Made by a program: the position numbers and the translations under genes. The notes under the pieces were generated by a model. The model ran no database searches and was not told where the DNA came from. It saw only the letters and a program-made list of their open reading frames with translations. A stretch of 64,000 nucleotides of DNA from Actinomycetota bacterium. Its GTDB lineage: Bacteria > Actinomycetota > Thermoleophilia > RBG-16-64-13. Below, one piece after another: positions 34,662 to 44,024 of this stretch; position 1 is the stretch's first letter; every line of letters starts with the position of its first letter. The stretch is from positions 62,001 through 126,000 of the forward strand of contig JADQBG010000015.1 of the NCBI GenBank assembly GCA_016278725.1, in the 5' to 3' direction.

Positions 34662-36035
34662 TTGAGCAGCACCACGAGAAACCAAGGCGCGAACGGCAAC
34701 GGGCACGGCTCCTCCCAGGCGGCCCACGAGGCTTTCCCGCGGCTTTCGCCCTCGGCGGCCCGGGGAGCCGACAGCAGCCCCCTGGTCTCGGCCGACGTCG
34801 ATCTGACCGGCCGCGAACTCTACATTCCCCAGATGCCTTACGGCGGTTCCTTCCTGCTGGCCGCGGCGCTGCGTTCCATCGGGCTGGACGCCAAGGTGAC
34901 TCCCGATTCCGATGCGCGCACGCTCGAGTTGGGCGGGCGCTACACCTCGGGGGACGAGTGCTATCCCCAGAAGGTGGTGATGGGCGACTTCATGAAGCTC
35001 ATCGAGGACGAGGGGATCGATCCAGGCAAGCTCGCCCTGCTGCTGCCCACCGCCAATGGCCCCTGCCGCTTCGGTCAGTATGCGGCTCTTCAGCGGCGGC
35101 TGATGGACGATCTGGGCTACGAGGACGTGGTGATCCTCTCCATCACCTCGGCCGACGGTTACGCCGGCATCGGCGAGCACGCGCAGGAGCTGATCCGCAC
35201 CGCCTGGCGCACCGTGGTGGCCAACGACATCTTGATGAAGCTGCTGCTCAAGACCCGGCCGTACGAGGTGAACCCGGGTCAGACCGATGAGGTCTACCAG
35301 AAGGGCCTCGAGCAGGTGGCCGCGGTGGTGTCACGCCCCCAGGTGGCCCACGGCAAGCGGCTTGACGAGCTCAAAGAGGCGCTGCGCCGAGTGAAGGACG
35401 ATTTCGCGGCCATCCCGGTTCGCGACGAGGAACGTCCGTTGATCGGCGTGGTGGGCGAGATCTTCTGCCGGCTGAACACCTTCTCCAACGATGAGCTCAT
35501 CCGCCGCATCGAAGCCGAGGGCGGAGAGTGTTGGCTGGCCGGAGTAGGCGAATGGCTCTGGTACACCAACGAAGAACGCTTCCGGCGCTTCCGCGAGGAA
35601 AAGCGGCGGGTTTCCAAGGAGTGGCTGAAGCACTGGATCACCACCAGGGTGCAACACCGCGACGAACACGCGCTGATGACGGTGTTCGAAGACGTGTTCC
35701 GGGGTTACGAAGAGCCGGAGGTGCCCGAACTTCTGGAGTACTCGCGCCCCTACCTGCCGCACAGCGGAGCGATGGGCGAAATGGTGCTCTCCACCGGCGG
35801 GGCGATCTACCTCCATCACAAAGGCGCCGACGGAGTGGTCGACATCAGCCCCTTCTCCTGCATGAACGGGATCGTGACTGAAGCCGTCTATCCCCGGGTG
35901 AGCCGCGAGCACGACGACATGCCCATCCGCGTCTTCTACTTCGACGGCACCCAGGGCGACCTGGACCGCGACGTCGGCATCTTCCTGGAACTGGCGCAGA
36001 CGTATAAGCGGCGCAAGAAGGTTCAGAGGGCGTAA
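34662..36035 (+). CDS. activase-associated DUF2229/HgdB-like protein
   Basis: TTG 34662 has GGAGG nearby and lies 10 bases after the activase stop. The 457-residue protein corresponds to the C-terminal part that is often fused to long BadF-type activases of about 1400 residues. Likely iron-sulfur cysteines are in GDECYPQKVVMGD, NGPCRFGQY and PFSCMNGIVTEA. The N-terminal 40 residues are low complexity (NGNGHGSSQ), echoing the linker of the partner. The two proteins probably form one complex. No HgdA or BcrA-D type catalytic subunit is present in the window. Confidence 0.85.
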   Translation: MSSTTRNQGANGNGHGSSQAAHEAFPRLSPSAARGADSSPLVSADVDLTGRELYIPQMPYGGSFLLAAALRSIGLDAKVTPDSDARTLELGGRYTSGDECYPQKVVMGDFMKLIEDEGIDPGKLALLLPTANGPCRFGQYAALQRRLMDDLGYEDVVILSITSADGYAGIGEHAQELIRTAWRTVVANDILMKLLLKTRPYEVNPGQTDEVYQKGLEQVAAVVSRPQVAHGKRLDELKEALRRVKDDFAAIPVRDEERPLIGVVGEIFCRLNTFSNDELIRRIEAEGGECWLAGVGEWLWYTNEERFRRFREEKRRVSKEWLKHWITTRVQHRDEHALMTVFEDVFRGYEEPEVPELLEYSRPYLPHSGAMGEMVLSTGGAIYLHHKGADGVVDISPFSCMNGIVTEAVYPRVSREHDDMPIRVFYFDGTQGDLDRDVGIFLELAQTYKRRKKVQRA

Positions 36036-36042
36036 GGCTCCC

Positions 36043-38631
36043 GTGTTCGCACTGATCGGCCGTTTGGCCGCACGCTACCGCTGGGCGATCGTCGCCGCTT
36101 GGATCTTGGCGGCCGGGATCATCACCCTGGTCGCCCCCAATATCGACGACGTCGCGGTCAATGACCAACGGGCTTTTCTGCAGGCCGAAGCGCCCAGCAT
36201 CGAAGCTGCCCAGACGGTCGAAGAGTACTTCCCCGAACGCAACTCGCCCAGCAGCGCCGCCATCGTCTTTCAGGCGAGCGAGGGGGGGAACGCTTCCGCG
36301 TCGGGTCAGTCCGACCGCGGCTCCCTGCTCGAGGGCGAGACCGGCGCCTTCATCGGAGAGATAACCGATTGGCTCCGGAGCGCGGACGCTCCGCAGGTCG
36401 TGGAGCGGGTGACCAGCCCCATCGGCGCCGAGGAGCAAACGGCGGCGGCTCTGGTCGCTGAAGACGGCCGGGTGGCGTTGATCTCCGTGGCCTTCTCCAG
36501 CATCGGCACCGAAGAGGTGACCCGGCAGGCGCTCGAGCAAATCGGCGAACGGCTCGATGCGGCCCCCGCCTCGCTCAAGACCTACATCACCGGGGATGCG
36601 GCGATCATCGGGGCTTACGACCAGGCCACCCGAGAAAGCCTGGACTCGACCACCTGGATCACCATAGTGCTGGTGATCCTCATCCTGCTCGCCGTATACC
36701 GCTCCCCGGTGAGCCCGCTGATCCCCCTGGGGACCATCGCCCTGGCCTACCTGATCTCCCGCGGATTTGTCGCCCTCCTCGGAGACGGCATCATCACCAT
36801 TTCCGGATACACCAACATCTTCCTGATAGTGATCCTATTCGGGGCCGGCACCGACTACTGCCTCTTCTTGATCAGCCGTTTCCGCGAAGAGATGACGAAG
36901 AAGGATGCGCCCCGCGAGGCCGCCACCGAAACGGTCAGGACCGTGGGCGAGACCATCGCCTCCAGCGCGGGCACCGTGATCGTCGGCCTTTCGACCATGG
37001 CCTTCGCCAAGCTGGGTCTGTTCAACACCACCGGCCCCAGCGTGGCCGTCGGGGTCTTCGTCACCCTCATTGCCGGCCTCACGCTCACTCCCGCCCTGCT
37101 TGCCCTGCTGGGAGACCACGCCTTCTGGCCCCGGCGTTCGGCCGGTGTGGGTGAGTCGCGCATTTGGCACTGGTGGAGCACCCGGGTAACCAGTCACCCG
37201 TGGCTCGCGCTCGGAGTGGGTCTCGCGCTGCTTTTGCCGCTGGCCGTTTACGGCGAGGGCCAGCACCGGACATTCGACCTGCTCGCCGACCTCCCCAAGG
37301 ACATGGAGGCGCGCGAAGGGTTCGGCGTGCTCTCCGACTCCTTGGGCGCGGGAACCATGCAACCGCTCACCCTGGTTCTGGTGGGCGAAGACAGCATGAC
37401 GGCGCCGTCCAGACTGAAGATGCAACGAGAATTGGCGCAGCGCGTGCAGGGCCTCGAGCACGTGCGGGAGGTGCGGAGTTTCAGCGGATCCTTGGACCAG
37501 GACACTCTGCAGGTCTCCGGCCAACTCGAGGATCAGTTGGCGGGCGTCAGACAGGCGCAGCAACAACTGGCGGACCTCGGGCCCCTGACCGCGCTCGCTC
37601 CGACCGACATGATTCAGGAAGCCGGCGGCGCGCTGCTCGATTTGCGCGCTTACTTGGATCAGTTGGGCGAGGCTTATCCTGAAGTACAAAACGACCCCGG
37701 CTACCGGAAGGCGAACGAGTCTCTTCAGCAATTGTTCACCGCCGTGCAGCAGGGCTCGTTGTCCTCTCTGCCGAAAGGCCCCGCCGCGGTTCTCGGTGAC
37801 CTGGCCGAGGGTCTCGAGGGGCTACAGGAGCAGTTCCGGGACCGCGAGGGCGCCATCATGTTGCCGGATACCTACATCAAGAACAACGAAGGACTGCGCC
37901 AACTGCGCGAAGCCTACTTCTCCGCCAATGCCCGAGCGGCCCGGCTCCAGGTGGTTCTCGACTCCGGTCCTTACGCCGAAGAAGCCCTTGCCACCGTGGA
38001 CACCCTCCGCGGCCTGATGCAGGAGCAAACCTCGGTCGAAGGTTACGTCGAGGGCGCCTCCGCAGTGGTCGCCGATCTACAGAGCGCCTCCGCCGGGGAC
38101 ATGGTGCGCTCGATCGTCTTCGTGCTGATCGGAGTCTTCGTGGTGCTTGTGCTCTTGCTCCGGGCCCTGGTGGCTCCGGTCTACCTGATCCTCACGATCC
38201 TGGTCTCCTACGGCGCCACCCTGGGGATCGTCAGGCTGGTTTTCAGCGACCTGTTGGGCACCGGAGGCGTCACCTGGTGGGTGCCCATCTTCATGTTCGT
38301 CATGCTGGTGGCCCTGGGCATGGACTACAACATCTTCCTGATGGGCCGGGTCAAGGAAGAGGTGGAGCGCCACGGTAACCGCGAGGGGACCCGCCTGGCC
38401 GTCGCCAAGACCGGGGGCATCATCACCTCAGCGGGGATCATCATGGCCGGCACCTTCGCCGCAATGATGAGCGGTCAGATCACCGGACTGGTGCAGATCG
38501 GCTTCGCCGTGTCGCTGGGAGTGCTGCTCGACACCTTCGTCGTCCGCACCGCTCTGGTCCCCGCCATCGCCGTGCTTCTGGGCGACTGGAACTGGTGGCC
38601 CAAACGCCCAAGAAAAGAAAGCCCGAGCTAG
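36043..38631 (+). CDS. MMPL/RND-family exporter
   Basis: GTG 36043 has AAGG five bases upstream and follows the preceding stop by seven bases. The 862-residue protein has twelve membrane helices in two sets: one at the N-terminus, then five after the first extracytoplasmic loop (GFVALLGDGII; FGAGTDYCLFLISRFREEM), and the same order in the second half (VALGMDYNIFLMGRVKEEV). Two conserved GxxxDY sites carry the proton-relay Asp/Tyr. MMPL proteins export lipids, hopanoids or drugs. The stop overlaps the convergent GntR gene by four bases. Confidence 0.93.
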   Translation: MFALIGRLAARYRWAIVAAWILAAGIITLVAPNIDDVAVNDQRAFLQAEAPSIEAAQTVEEYFPERNSPSSAAIVFQASEGGNASASGQSDRGSLLEGETGAFIGEITDWLRSADAPQVVERVTSPIGAEEQTAAALVAEDGRVALISVAFSSIGTEEVTRQALEQIGERLDAAPASLKTYITGDAAIIGAYDQATRESLDSTTWITIVLVILILLAVYRSPVSPLIPLGTIALAYLISRGFVALLGDGIITISGYTNIFLIVILFGAGTDYCLFLISRFREEMTKKDAPREAATETVRTVGETIASSAGTVIVGLSTMAFAKLGLFNTTGPSVAVGVFVTLIAGLTLTPALLALLGDHAFWPRRSAGVGESRIWHWWSTRVTSHPWLALGVGLALLLPLAVYGEGQHRTFDLLADLPKDMEAREGFGVLSDSLGAGTMQPLTLVLVGEDSMTAPSRLKMQRELAQRVQGLEHVREVRSFSGSLDQDTLQVSGQLEDQLAGVRQAQQQLADLGPLTALAPTDMIQEAGGALLDLRAYLDQLGEAYPEVQNDPGYRKANESLQQLFTAVQQGSLSSLPKGPAAVLGDLAEGLEGLQEQFRDREGAIMLPDTYIKNNEGLRQLREAYFSANARAARLQVVLDSGPYAEEALATVDTLRGLMQEQTSVEGYVEGASAVVADLQSASAGDMVRSIVFVLIGVFVVLVLLLRALVAPVYLILTILVSYGATLGIVRLVFSDLLGTGGVTWWVPIFMFVMLVALGMDYNIFLMGRVKEEVERHGNREGTRLAVAKTGGIITSAGIIMAGTFAAMMSGQITGLVQIGFAVSLGVLLDTFVVRTALVPAIAVLLGDWNWWPKRPRKESPS

Positions 38632-39353
38632 AGGCGGCGGCGCACCGGACCGAATTCCCCCTTTAGGCGGTAGCCCTCCGGATCGAAGACGCTGACGGCC
38701 CAGGCCACCGGATCCGCTTCGGCGCTCAGAATCTGCTGCTCGACGTGAATCGCAAAAGGAGGCTCCGGGAGCTTCAGATGAGCGGCGGCTTCCGGTTCGG
38801 CCTCGCGGCCCCTGATCGTCAGCTTGACATGCAGGAAGGGGTGCTCGGCCAGCCGGGAGACGAATTGGGCAACCGGGGCGGCCTCTTCTTCGATCTCGTT
38901 CAGGTCCCAATCAGGGGGAACGAAGATCCGGTCAAAACAGATGGGATCCCCATTGGCGCCCAGCACCCGCCGAATCACTTGGACATCGGCACCTTCGTCG
39001 ATGTCCAGCGCTTGGGCCACAGAGGAATCGGCGCGGTGAAACCCGATCTCCAGCATCAGGCAATCGGGCAGGCTGCCGTCGGGCAGACGGGTGGGCTGCA
39101 CCTCGATCAGCACCCGCTCGTAGCTCGGATGGACGACAAAGCTGCCCCGCCCGGGAACCGAGTTGATGTAGCCGGCTTCGGAAAGAAGGTTCAGACCCTG
39201 CCGCACCGTCATGCGGCTAACCCCGTAGGTTTCGCAGAGCTGGGCCTCGGACGGGATCAGTTCGCCGGGACTAAGCTCCCCCGACTCGATAGCATCGCGC
39301 AGATCGGTGGCGATCCCGTAGTACACGGGGACAGCCACCCGCTTCTGTGCCAA
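38628..39353 (-). CDS. GntR/HutC-family transcriptional regulator (UTRA domain)
   Basis: I chose TTG 39353 because GGGAGG lies nine bases upstream. The 241-residue protein has a GntR winged HTH (about 10-75: IPSEAQLCETYGVSRMTVRQ, then GRGSFVV) and a UTRA ligand-binding domain (about 95-235, with VIRRVLGANGDPICFDRIF and WAVSVFDPEGYRLKGEF). HutC, the histidine-utilisation repressor, belongs to this subfamily. It is downstream of the hut/methyltransferase cluster on the same strand, so control of that cluster by urocanate or a related ligand is a reasonable guess. Its operator was not identified. Confidence 0.9.
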   Translation of the reverse strand: MAQKRVAVPVYYGIATDLRDAIESGELSPGELIPSEAQLCETYGVSRMTVRQGLNLLSEAGYINSVPGRGSFVVHPSYERVLIEVQPTRLPDGSLPDCLMLEIGFHRADSSVAQALDIDEGADVQVIRRVLGANGDPICFDRIFVPPDWDLNEIEEEAAPVAQFVSRLAEHPFLHVKLTIRGREAEPEAAAHLKLPEPPFAIHVEQQILSAEADPVAWAVSVFDPEGYRLKGEFGPVRRRL

Positions 39354-39381
39354 CTGGCTTTGCCTCCCTCTTCTCGCGCCC

Positions 39382-39419
39382 AAAAAAAGCAACCGTCATC
39401 CGCTTGGGGGACGGACGGT
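39382..39419 (-). terminator. terminator-like hairpin between the methyltransferase and GntR genes
   Basis: ACCGTC (39392-39397) and GACGGT (39414-39419) form an imperfect hairpin, followed on the minus strand by TTTTTTT (39382-39388). It would end transcripts of the large cluster before the GntR start or shape the gntR leader. The stem is short, so the call is tentative. Confidence 0.4.
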
Positions 39420-39576
39420 GGCATCGAACGACACCCTCCTGGCGGAAAGTCACTCTACCCTCGAGCTGGGGCCGTGTCAAACCAGGGGTGAATAGGCCCT
39501 GAAGCGGGAGTATTGTCCTTATCTCACAGTTTGGGCGGCGAGGTCCTCGCCTGTCGGCGGACTTCGCCCGGGTGGG

Positions 39577-40377
39577 CTACCCCTCGATCTGCCCGGCTCT
39601 CACCGCCTGGAGGTAGTCGCCGCAGTACTCGTCATTTCCCAGGAGCATGTCGCTGGTCCTGATCGAGGCCATGATTTGCACGTCGAGCGGGTCGATGATT
39701 GCGCTGGTAAGGCCCGCCCCCATCATCAGAGTGAGAAAGTGCCGGTTGATGATCTTGCGCTTCGGCAGACCGTAGGAGATGTTGGAGAGCCCACAGGTGC
39801 TTTTGATTCCCGGGAGTTCCCGGTTCATCCGGGCGAGAGCATCGAGAACCATGACCCCTTTGGTCTGATCGGTGCTGATCGGCTGAACCAAGGGATCGAT
39901 GAAGGTCTTCTCCCGGGGGATCCCCAGTTCCTCCAGCCCAGCAGACAGCAGCTTCGCTCGGGAAACGATTTCATCGGAATCCGCAGGCAGTCCGGTGTCG
40001 TCCATGCAGAGCGCGATGACCGAACAGGCCTTTCCCTCCAAGAAGGGAGCCATCTGCTCCCAGCGCTCGGTCTCCAGACTGATCGAGTTGATCATGGGCT
40101 CGCGCCGAGCCAATTCGTAGGCCATCTCCAGCACGGCCGGGTCTGGGCTGTCCAGAGTAAGGGGCAGGTCGACCGCGCCCTGAATCACCTCGAGCAACCA
40201 GCGCATGTCCTCGGCCTCATGCCCGATGCGGGCGCCGGCGTTCACGTCGATGTAGGCAGCGCCGGCTTCGGCCTGCTGCTTCACATCCTCCGCGACGTAG
40301 CCGGCATCGCGGTTCGCCACCGCCTCCTGGACGGCGCTGCGCGAGGTGTTGATGCGTTCTCCTATGACCACGAACAT
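39577..40377 (-). CDS. methyltetrahydrofolate:corrinoid methyltransferase (pterin-binding family)
   Basis: ATG 40377 has AAGGAG five bases upstream. The 266-residue TIM-barrel protein has the pterin-binding family motifs VIGERINTSR, YIDVNAGARIGHEAEDM, LTLDSPDPAVLEMAYE, INSISLETER and STCGLSNISYGLPKR (Asn/Ser folate contacts). Members move methyl between a corrinoid protein and tetrahydrofolate, as AcsE in acetogens or MtgA in glycine betaine demethylation. It ends the long cluster that also encodes a corrinoid protein and two MttB-like enzymes, so the likely direction is methyl-corrinoid to methyl-THF. Confidence 0.9.
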   Translation of the reverse strand: MFVVIGERINTSRSAVQEAVANRDAGYVAEDVKQQAEAGAAYIDVNAGARIGHEAEDMRWLLEVIQGAVDLPLTLDSPDPAVLEMAYELARREPMINSISLETERWEQMAPFLEGKACSVIALCMDDTGLPADSDEIVSRAKLLSAGLEELGIPREKTFIDPLVQPISTDQTKGVMVLDALARMNRELPGIKSTCGLSNISYGLPKRKIINRHFLTLMMGAGLTSAIIDPLDVQIMASIRTSDMLLGNDEYCGDYLQAVRAGQIEG

Positions 40378-40422
40378 GCAGACTCCTTCATTTTCTCGAT
40401 CCACGTCCTCTCGGGGGTGCCA

Positions 40423-42432
40423 CTAGAGGCCCACGATGCGCTCGACCAGGCCCGGCTCGGGGACATAAGGCAGGGTGATCTGGCCTCGCTCCGTGTTCTC
40501 CCGGTTCCAGTCGCGTGCGGTATCCATGGCCGGCTGATTGCGTCCCCAGGAACGGCGGGCGATGCCTCCCATCACGTCCCACTCGACAGCGGAGCGGATG
40601 ATCTCGTCCACCCGCGGGCTGCCATCGAGCACGAGGGCGTAGCCGGTGTTTATCGCCTTGCCGATGCCCACGCCGCCCCCGTTTGAGGCCACCACCAAGG
40701 TCATTCCCCGGGCGGCGTTGCCCGCCCAGCAATGGAAGGCCATCTCGGCCATGATACGCGAGCCGTCGTAGATGTTTGCCGTCTCCCGGTAGGGCGAGTC
40801 GGTGCCGGAAACATCGTGGTGATCCCGTCCCAGCACGATGGGGCCCACCTCCCCGTCCCTCACCATCTGATTGAACTTGAGCGCAATGCGGACCCGCCCC
40901 TCGGCGTCGGAGTAGAGAATCCGCGCCTGAGAGCCCACCACCAAGCGATTCTTCTTGGCGTCGCGGATCCACACGTAGTTGTCGCGGTCTTGGCCGCCTC
41001 GCTCCGGGTCGATCAGGCTCATGGCCGCCGCGTCGGTTTTGTCCAGATCGCCGGGATCCCCGCTGGCACACACCCAGCGAAACGGCCCAAAGCCTTTGTC
41101 GAAGCAGATCGGGCCCATGAGGCTCTCGACGTAGGAGGGATAGATGAAGCCTCCGCGGCTGTCCACTCCGTTTCGCGCGACCTCGGTCACGCCCGCATCG
41201 AAGACCGCCTTGAGAAAGGCGTTGCCATAGTCCCAGAAGCGGGTGCCCCGCTGCTCGGTCATCACCCGGATGAGTTCGAATTGCCGGCGGAGCGAACGAT
41301 CCACTTCGCGGGCATAGGCCTGGGGATCGTCGGCGAGCAGCTTGCGCGCCTGGGCAAAACTGTAGCCCGCCGGCACGTACCCGCCGTCATAGGCGGCGTG
41401 ACAGGAGGTCTGATCAGATGCCAGTTCCACGGTGATCTCGTGGTCCACCACGTACTGCCAGAGATCGACCACGTTGCCGTGATAGGCGATGGATTCCGCC
41501 CGGCCTTCCCGCTTGGCCGCGGCCACCCAAGCGAAGATCTCCGCCAGATCGGCCGAGGCCCGTTGGACCCAGCCCTGCTCGAGCCGGGTTTGGATCCGCG
41601 AGTCGTCGACCTCCGCGGTAACGCTCACCGCGCCGGCGATATCGGCGGCCTTGGGTTGCGCCCCGCTCATGCCCCCCAAGCCCGAACTCAGGTAGAGCTT
41701 CCCCGCCAGACTGGCCGATTCGGGCAGCCCCAGGTAGAGCCGGCCGGCGCTGAGGAGGGTGATGTAGGTGCCGTGCACTATCCCCTGCGGACCGATGTAT
41801 ATCCAGCCGCCTGCGGTCATCTGGCCGTAGTTGGCCACGCCCAGCTGCGCGGCCCAGTGGAAGTCCTTCGCGTTGTCGTATTCCCCCACGGTGAGGCCGT
41901 TGGTGTTGATCACCCGGGGGGCCTCGCGCCGGCTGGCGAAGAGGCCGACCGGATGACCCGAGGCGATCACCAGCGTCTGATCCTCGCGCATCTGCTCCAA
42001 ATAGCGCTTGACCAAGCGATACTGCAGCCAGTTCTGGAAGACCTGCCCGGTCTCCCCGTAGGTCACCAGTTCGTAGGGATAGAGGGCGACGTCGAAGTCC
42101 AGGTTGTTGTCTATGTTGAGCTGCAGGCAACGCGCTTCGAGGATGCCCTTGTACTGGTCGACCGGCTTGGCCTTGAGATTTCCTTCGGGACGGTAGCGGT
42201 AGGCGTAGATGCGGCCGCGCGTCCTCAGTTCTTCCAAGAACTCGGGCGCCAGGGTTTCATGCAGTCCGGGCGGGACGTAGCGCAGGGCGTTCTTCACCGC
42301 GATGACGGTATCCTCGGCGTTCAGGTCATATCCGCGGTCCGGAGCCCGGCGGATCCCCGGGGAGAAATGCGGAGCCGGCGGCAGTTCCGAGGGTAGGGTG
42401 ATCTGCATGGCGTCCCGGGCGATGCTATCCAC
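40423..42432 (-). CDS. hutU: urocanate hydratase
   Basis: GTG 42432 has GAGG six bases before it and overlaps the cyclodeaminase gene by eight bases; ATG 42408 (MQITLPSELPP) is the other plausible start. The 669-residue protein is the long form of the family. Motifs include ASGHPVGLFASRREAPRVI, GGWIYIGPQGIVHGT, LSSGLGGMSGAQPKAA (NAD region), SDQTSCHAAYDGG and DGSRIMAEMAFHCWAGNAA. It hydrates urocanate to imidazolonepropionate using tightly bound NAD, the second step of histidine breakdown. Neighbours supply all other steps. Confidence 0.95.
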   Translation of the reverse strand: MDSIARDAMQITLPSELPPAPHFSPGIRRAPDRGYDLNAEDTVIAVKNALRYVPPGLHETLAPEFLEELRTRGRIYAYRYRPEGNLKAKPVDQYKGILEARCLQLNIDNNLDFDVALYPYELVTYGETGQVFQNWLQYRLVKRYLEQMREDQTLVIASGHPVGLFASRREAPRVINTNGLTVGEYDNAKDFHWAAQLGVANYGQMTAGGWIYIGPQGIVHGTYITLLSAGRLYLGLPESASLAGKLYLSSGLGGMSGAQPKAADIAGAVSVTAEVDDSRIQTRLEQGWVQRASADLAEIFAWVAAAKREGRAESIAYHGNVVDLWQYVVDHEITVELASDQTSCHAAYDGGYVPAGYSFAQARKLLADDPQAYAREVDRSLRRQFELIRVMTEQRGTRFWDYGNAFLKAVFDAGVTEVARNGVDSRGGFIYPSYVESLMGPICFDKGFGPFRWVCASGDPGDLDKTDAAAMSLIDPERGGQDRDNYVWIRDAKKNRLVVGSQARILYSDAEGRVRIALKFNQMVRDGEVGPIVLGRDHHDVSGTDSPYRETANIYDGSRIMAEMAFHCWAGNAARGMTLVVASNGGGVGIGKAINTGYALVLDGSPRVDEIIRSAVEWDVMGGIARRSWGRNQPAMDTARDWNRENTERGQITLPYVPEPGLVERIVGL

Positions 42433-43048
42433 GGAGCACCTCGCGGACCCGCTCGTCGGCGGAACGGCGCTTGTGCTCAATTCCGGCCCGCAGGCTTTCG
42501 AGTTCCTGTCGAATCGTCTCGACGAACTGCCGATCGTCCACCGAGCCCAGGTTGACCTCCACGTTGTAGAGGGCGCCCATCCCCCCGGCATAGGCCAACA
42601 GCGCGCCCACCCCGGCATCGGTCACCGCCGGTTCGTAACCCTGCCGGGCGGCGAGCAGGCAGAGGTCGAGCACCCGGTCGCAGAGACGTGCGGTCTCGAG
42701 CGGCACGCTGGTGGCGTGCCGCATGGCCGCCTGCACCGCCTCCTTGCGCGCACGCTGCTCCTCTTCGGTTCCCTTGGGCAGCCGGTAGGCGGCGATAACC
42801 CCCTCGTAGGAAGCGGCGTCTCGGTCGAAACCGTCGGCCAGCCGTTCCCGGGCCCGGTCAAAATCGCCGATCAGGTCCTCCACCCGGCTACCCTGCATGG
42901 TGCCTGCCCGCTTGGCCGCGGTCAGCCGCGAGACCATGGCTCCGAGCGCTGCCCCCAAAGCTCCCGCAAGCGCGGAAACGCTTCCCCCTCCGGGCACGGG
43001 CGAGTCCGAGGCGATGCTCTCGAGAAGTGCCTTCGTCTGAGGTTCCAT
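42425..43048 (-). CDS. formiminotetrahydrofolate cyclodeaminase / methenyl-THF cyclohydrolase family protein
   Basis: ATG 43048 follows AAGGAGG. The 207-residue all-helical protein matches the FTCD C-terminal/FchA family: SPVPGGGSVSALAGALGAAL at the N-terminus, then RLTAAKRAG, and DAGVGALLAYAGGMGALYN. In context it would release ammonia from 5-formimino-THF to give 5,10-methenyl-THF. In many animals this domain is fused to the formiminotransferase; here it is a separate gene, ten bases downstream of it and overlapping hutU. FchA-type hydrolysis of methenyl-THF is an alternative activity. Confidence 0.9.
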   Translation of the reverse strand: MEPQTKALLESIASDSPVPGGGSVSALAGALGAALGAMVSRLTAAKRAGTMQGSRVEDLIGDFDRARERLADGFDRDAASYEGVIAAYRLPKGTEEEQRARKEAVQAAMRHATSVPLETARLCDRVLDLCLLAARQGYEPAVTDAGVGALLAYAGGMGALYNVEVNLGSVDDRQFVETIRQELESLRAGIEHKRRSADERVREVLRG

Positions 43049-43058
43049 TGCGGCCTCC

Positions 43059-44024
43059 TTAGTGTCGGCGAGCCGCTTCGCCGGGCTCGTCTGCCCCAGG
43101 GCGCGGCTCCCGGGTCTCGAGTTCCCTGCCGAGGCCTTCGAGCAGCCGGGTCTCGATTATTTGCTCCAGAGAGAAGTCGTGTATTTGTAGGTAGTGGCGG
43201 ATGACCTCCTCGAACGCCGCGAGCGGAGCCAGGCCGATCAACTCGCACCCTGCCACACTCACCCCGTGTCTGGCCGCCTCGAAGCGGACGGTCTCGACCA
43301 CTCGGTGGATCGGGGTCTCCTCGTACTGGACCAGGTTCATCGAAACCTGAACCTGACCCTTATCCTCCAGCTCGAGCCCCATGGCCTTGACGTTGACGTA
43401 GCCCCCGGTCTTGGCCCTGACGGCGTTGGCTATGCGTCGGGCGATCTCGACTTCGGTGGTCGCCAGGTTGACGTTGAAGGCAATCAGGGGGAAGCGCACG
43501 CCGACGGCGGTCGCTCCCGACTTCTCGTTGAACTCGGCGGGTCCCGCGTCCGGCGCCCACTCGGGCTCCGCCAACTTCTCCCGCAGAGCCTCGTACTCGC
43601 CGCGGCGCACGTCGGCCAGGTTGCGCCTCTCCGGCCGCGTGGCCGCGTCCTCGTAGTAGTAGACGGGAACCCCCAGTTCGCCGATGGCCCGTCCCAAGCG
43701 CCGGGCCAATTCGACCGCCTCTTCGGTGGAGATGCCCCGCAGGGGGATGAAGGGAGCCACGTCCACGGCGCCCATCCGCGGATGACCCCCCTCATGGGTG
43801 CGCATGTCGATCAGTTCGTAGGCTTTGCGGCACAGGGCCACCGTGGCGTCCAGCACGGCCTCGGGAGGCCCCACGTAAGTGATCACGCTCCGGTTGTGGT
43901 CCGCGTCTGAGGAGTAGTCCAGCAACTCCACGCCGGAGGCCCGGCGGATCTGCTCCACCACTTCCTCGACCAGCGCCAGATCTCGGCCCTCGCTTATGTT
44001 GGGCACGCATTCCAGCACCTGCAT
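43059..44024 (-). CDS. ftcD: glutamate formiminotransferase
   Basis: The 321-residue protein begins with the family hallmark LECVPNISEGRD. Other motifs are DHNRSVITYVG, DMRTHEGGHPRMGAVDVAPF with the catalytic His region, PVYYYEDAA, and FNVNLATTEVEIARRIA. It moves the formimino group of N-formiminoglutamate, the product of imidazolonepropionate hydrolysis, to tetrahydrofolate and frees glutamate. The ATG abuts the hutI stop with no gap (TAGATG), and the cyclodeaminase follows after ten bases, so the three steps are co-translated. Confidence 0.95.
   Translation of the reverse strand: MQVLECVPNISEGRDLALVEEVVEQIRRASGVELLDYSSDADHNRSVITYVGPPEAVLDATVALCRKAYELIDMRTHEGGHPRMGAVDVAPFIPLRGISTEEAVELARRLGRAIGELGVPVYYYEDAATRPERRNLADVRRGEYEALREKLAEPEWAPDAGPAEFNEKSGATAVGVRFPLIAFNVNLATTEVEIARRIANAVRAKTGGYVNVKAMGLELEDKGQVQVSMNLVQYEETPIHRVVETVRFEAARHGVSVAGCELIGLAPLAAFEEVIRHYLQIHDFSLEQIIETRLLEGLGRELETREPRPGADEPGEAARRH

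Noticed and set aside
40732-42396. A 554-codon plus-strand frame opposite hutU
   Set aside because: Shadow of the urocanate hydratase gene; no recognisable domain.
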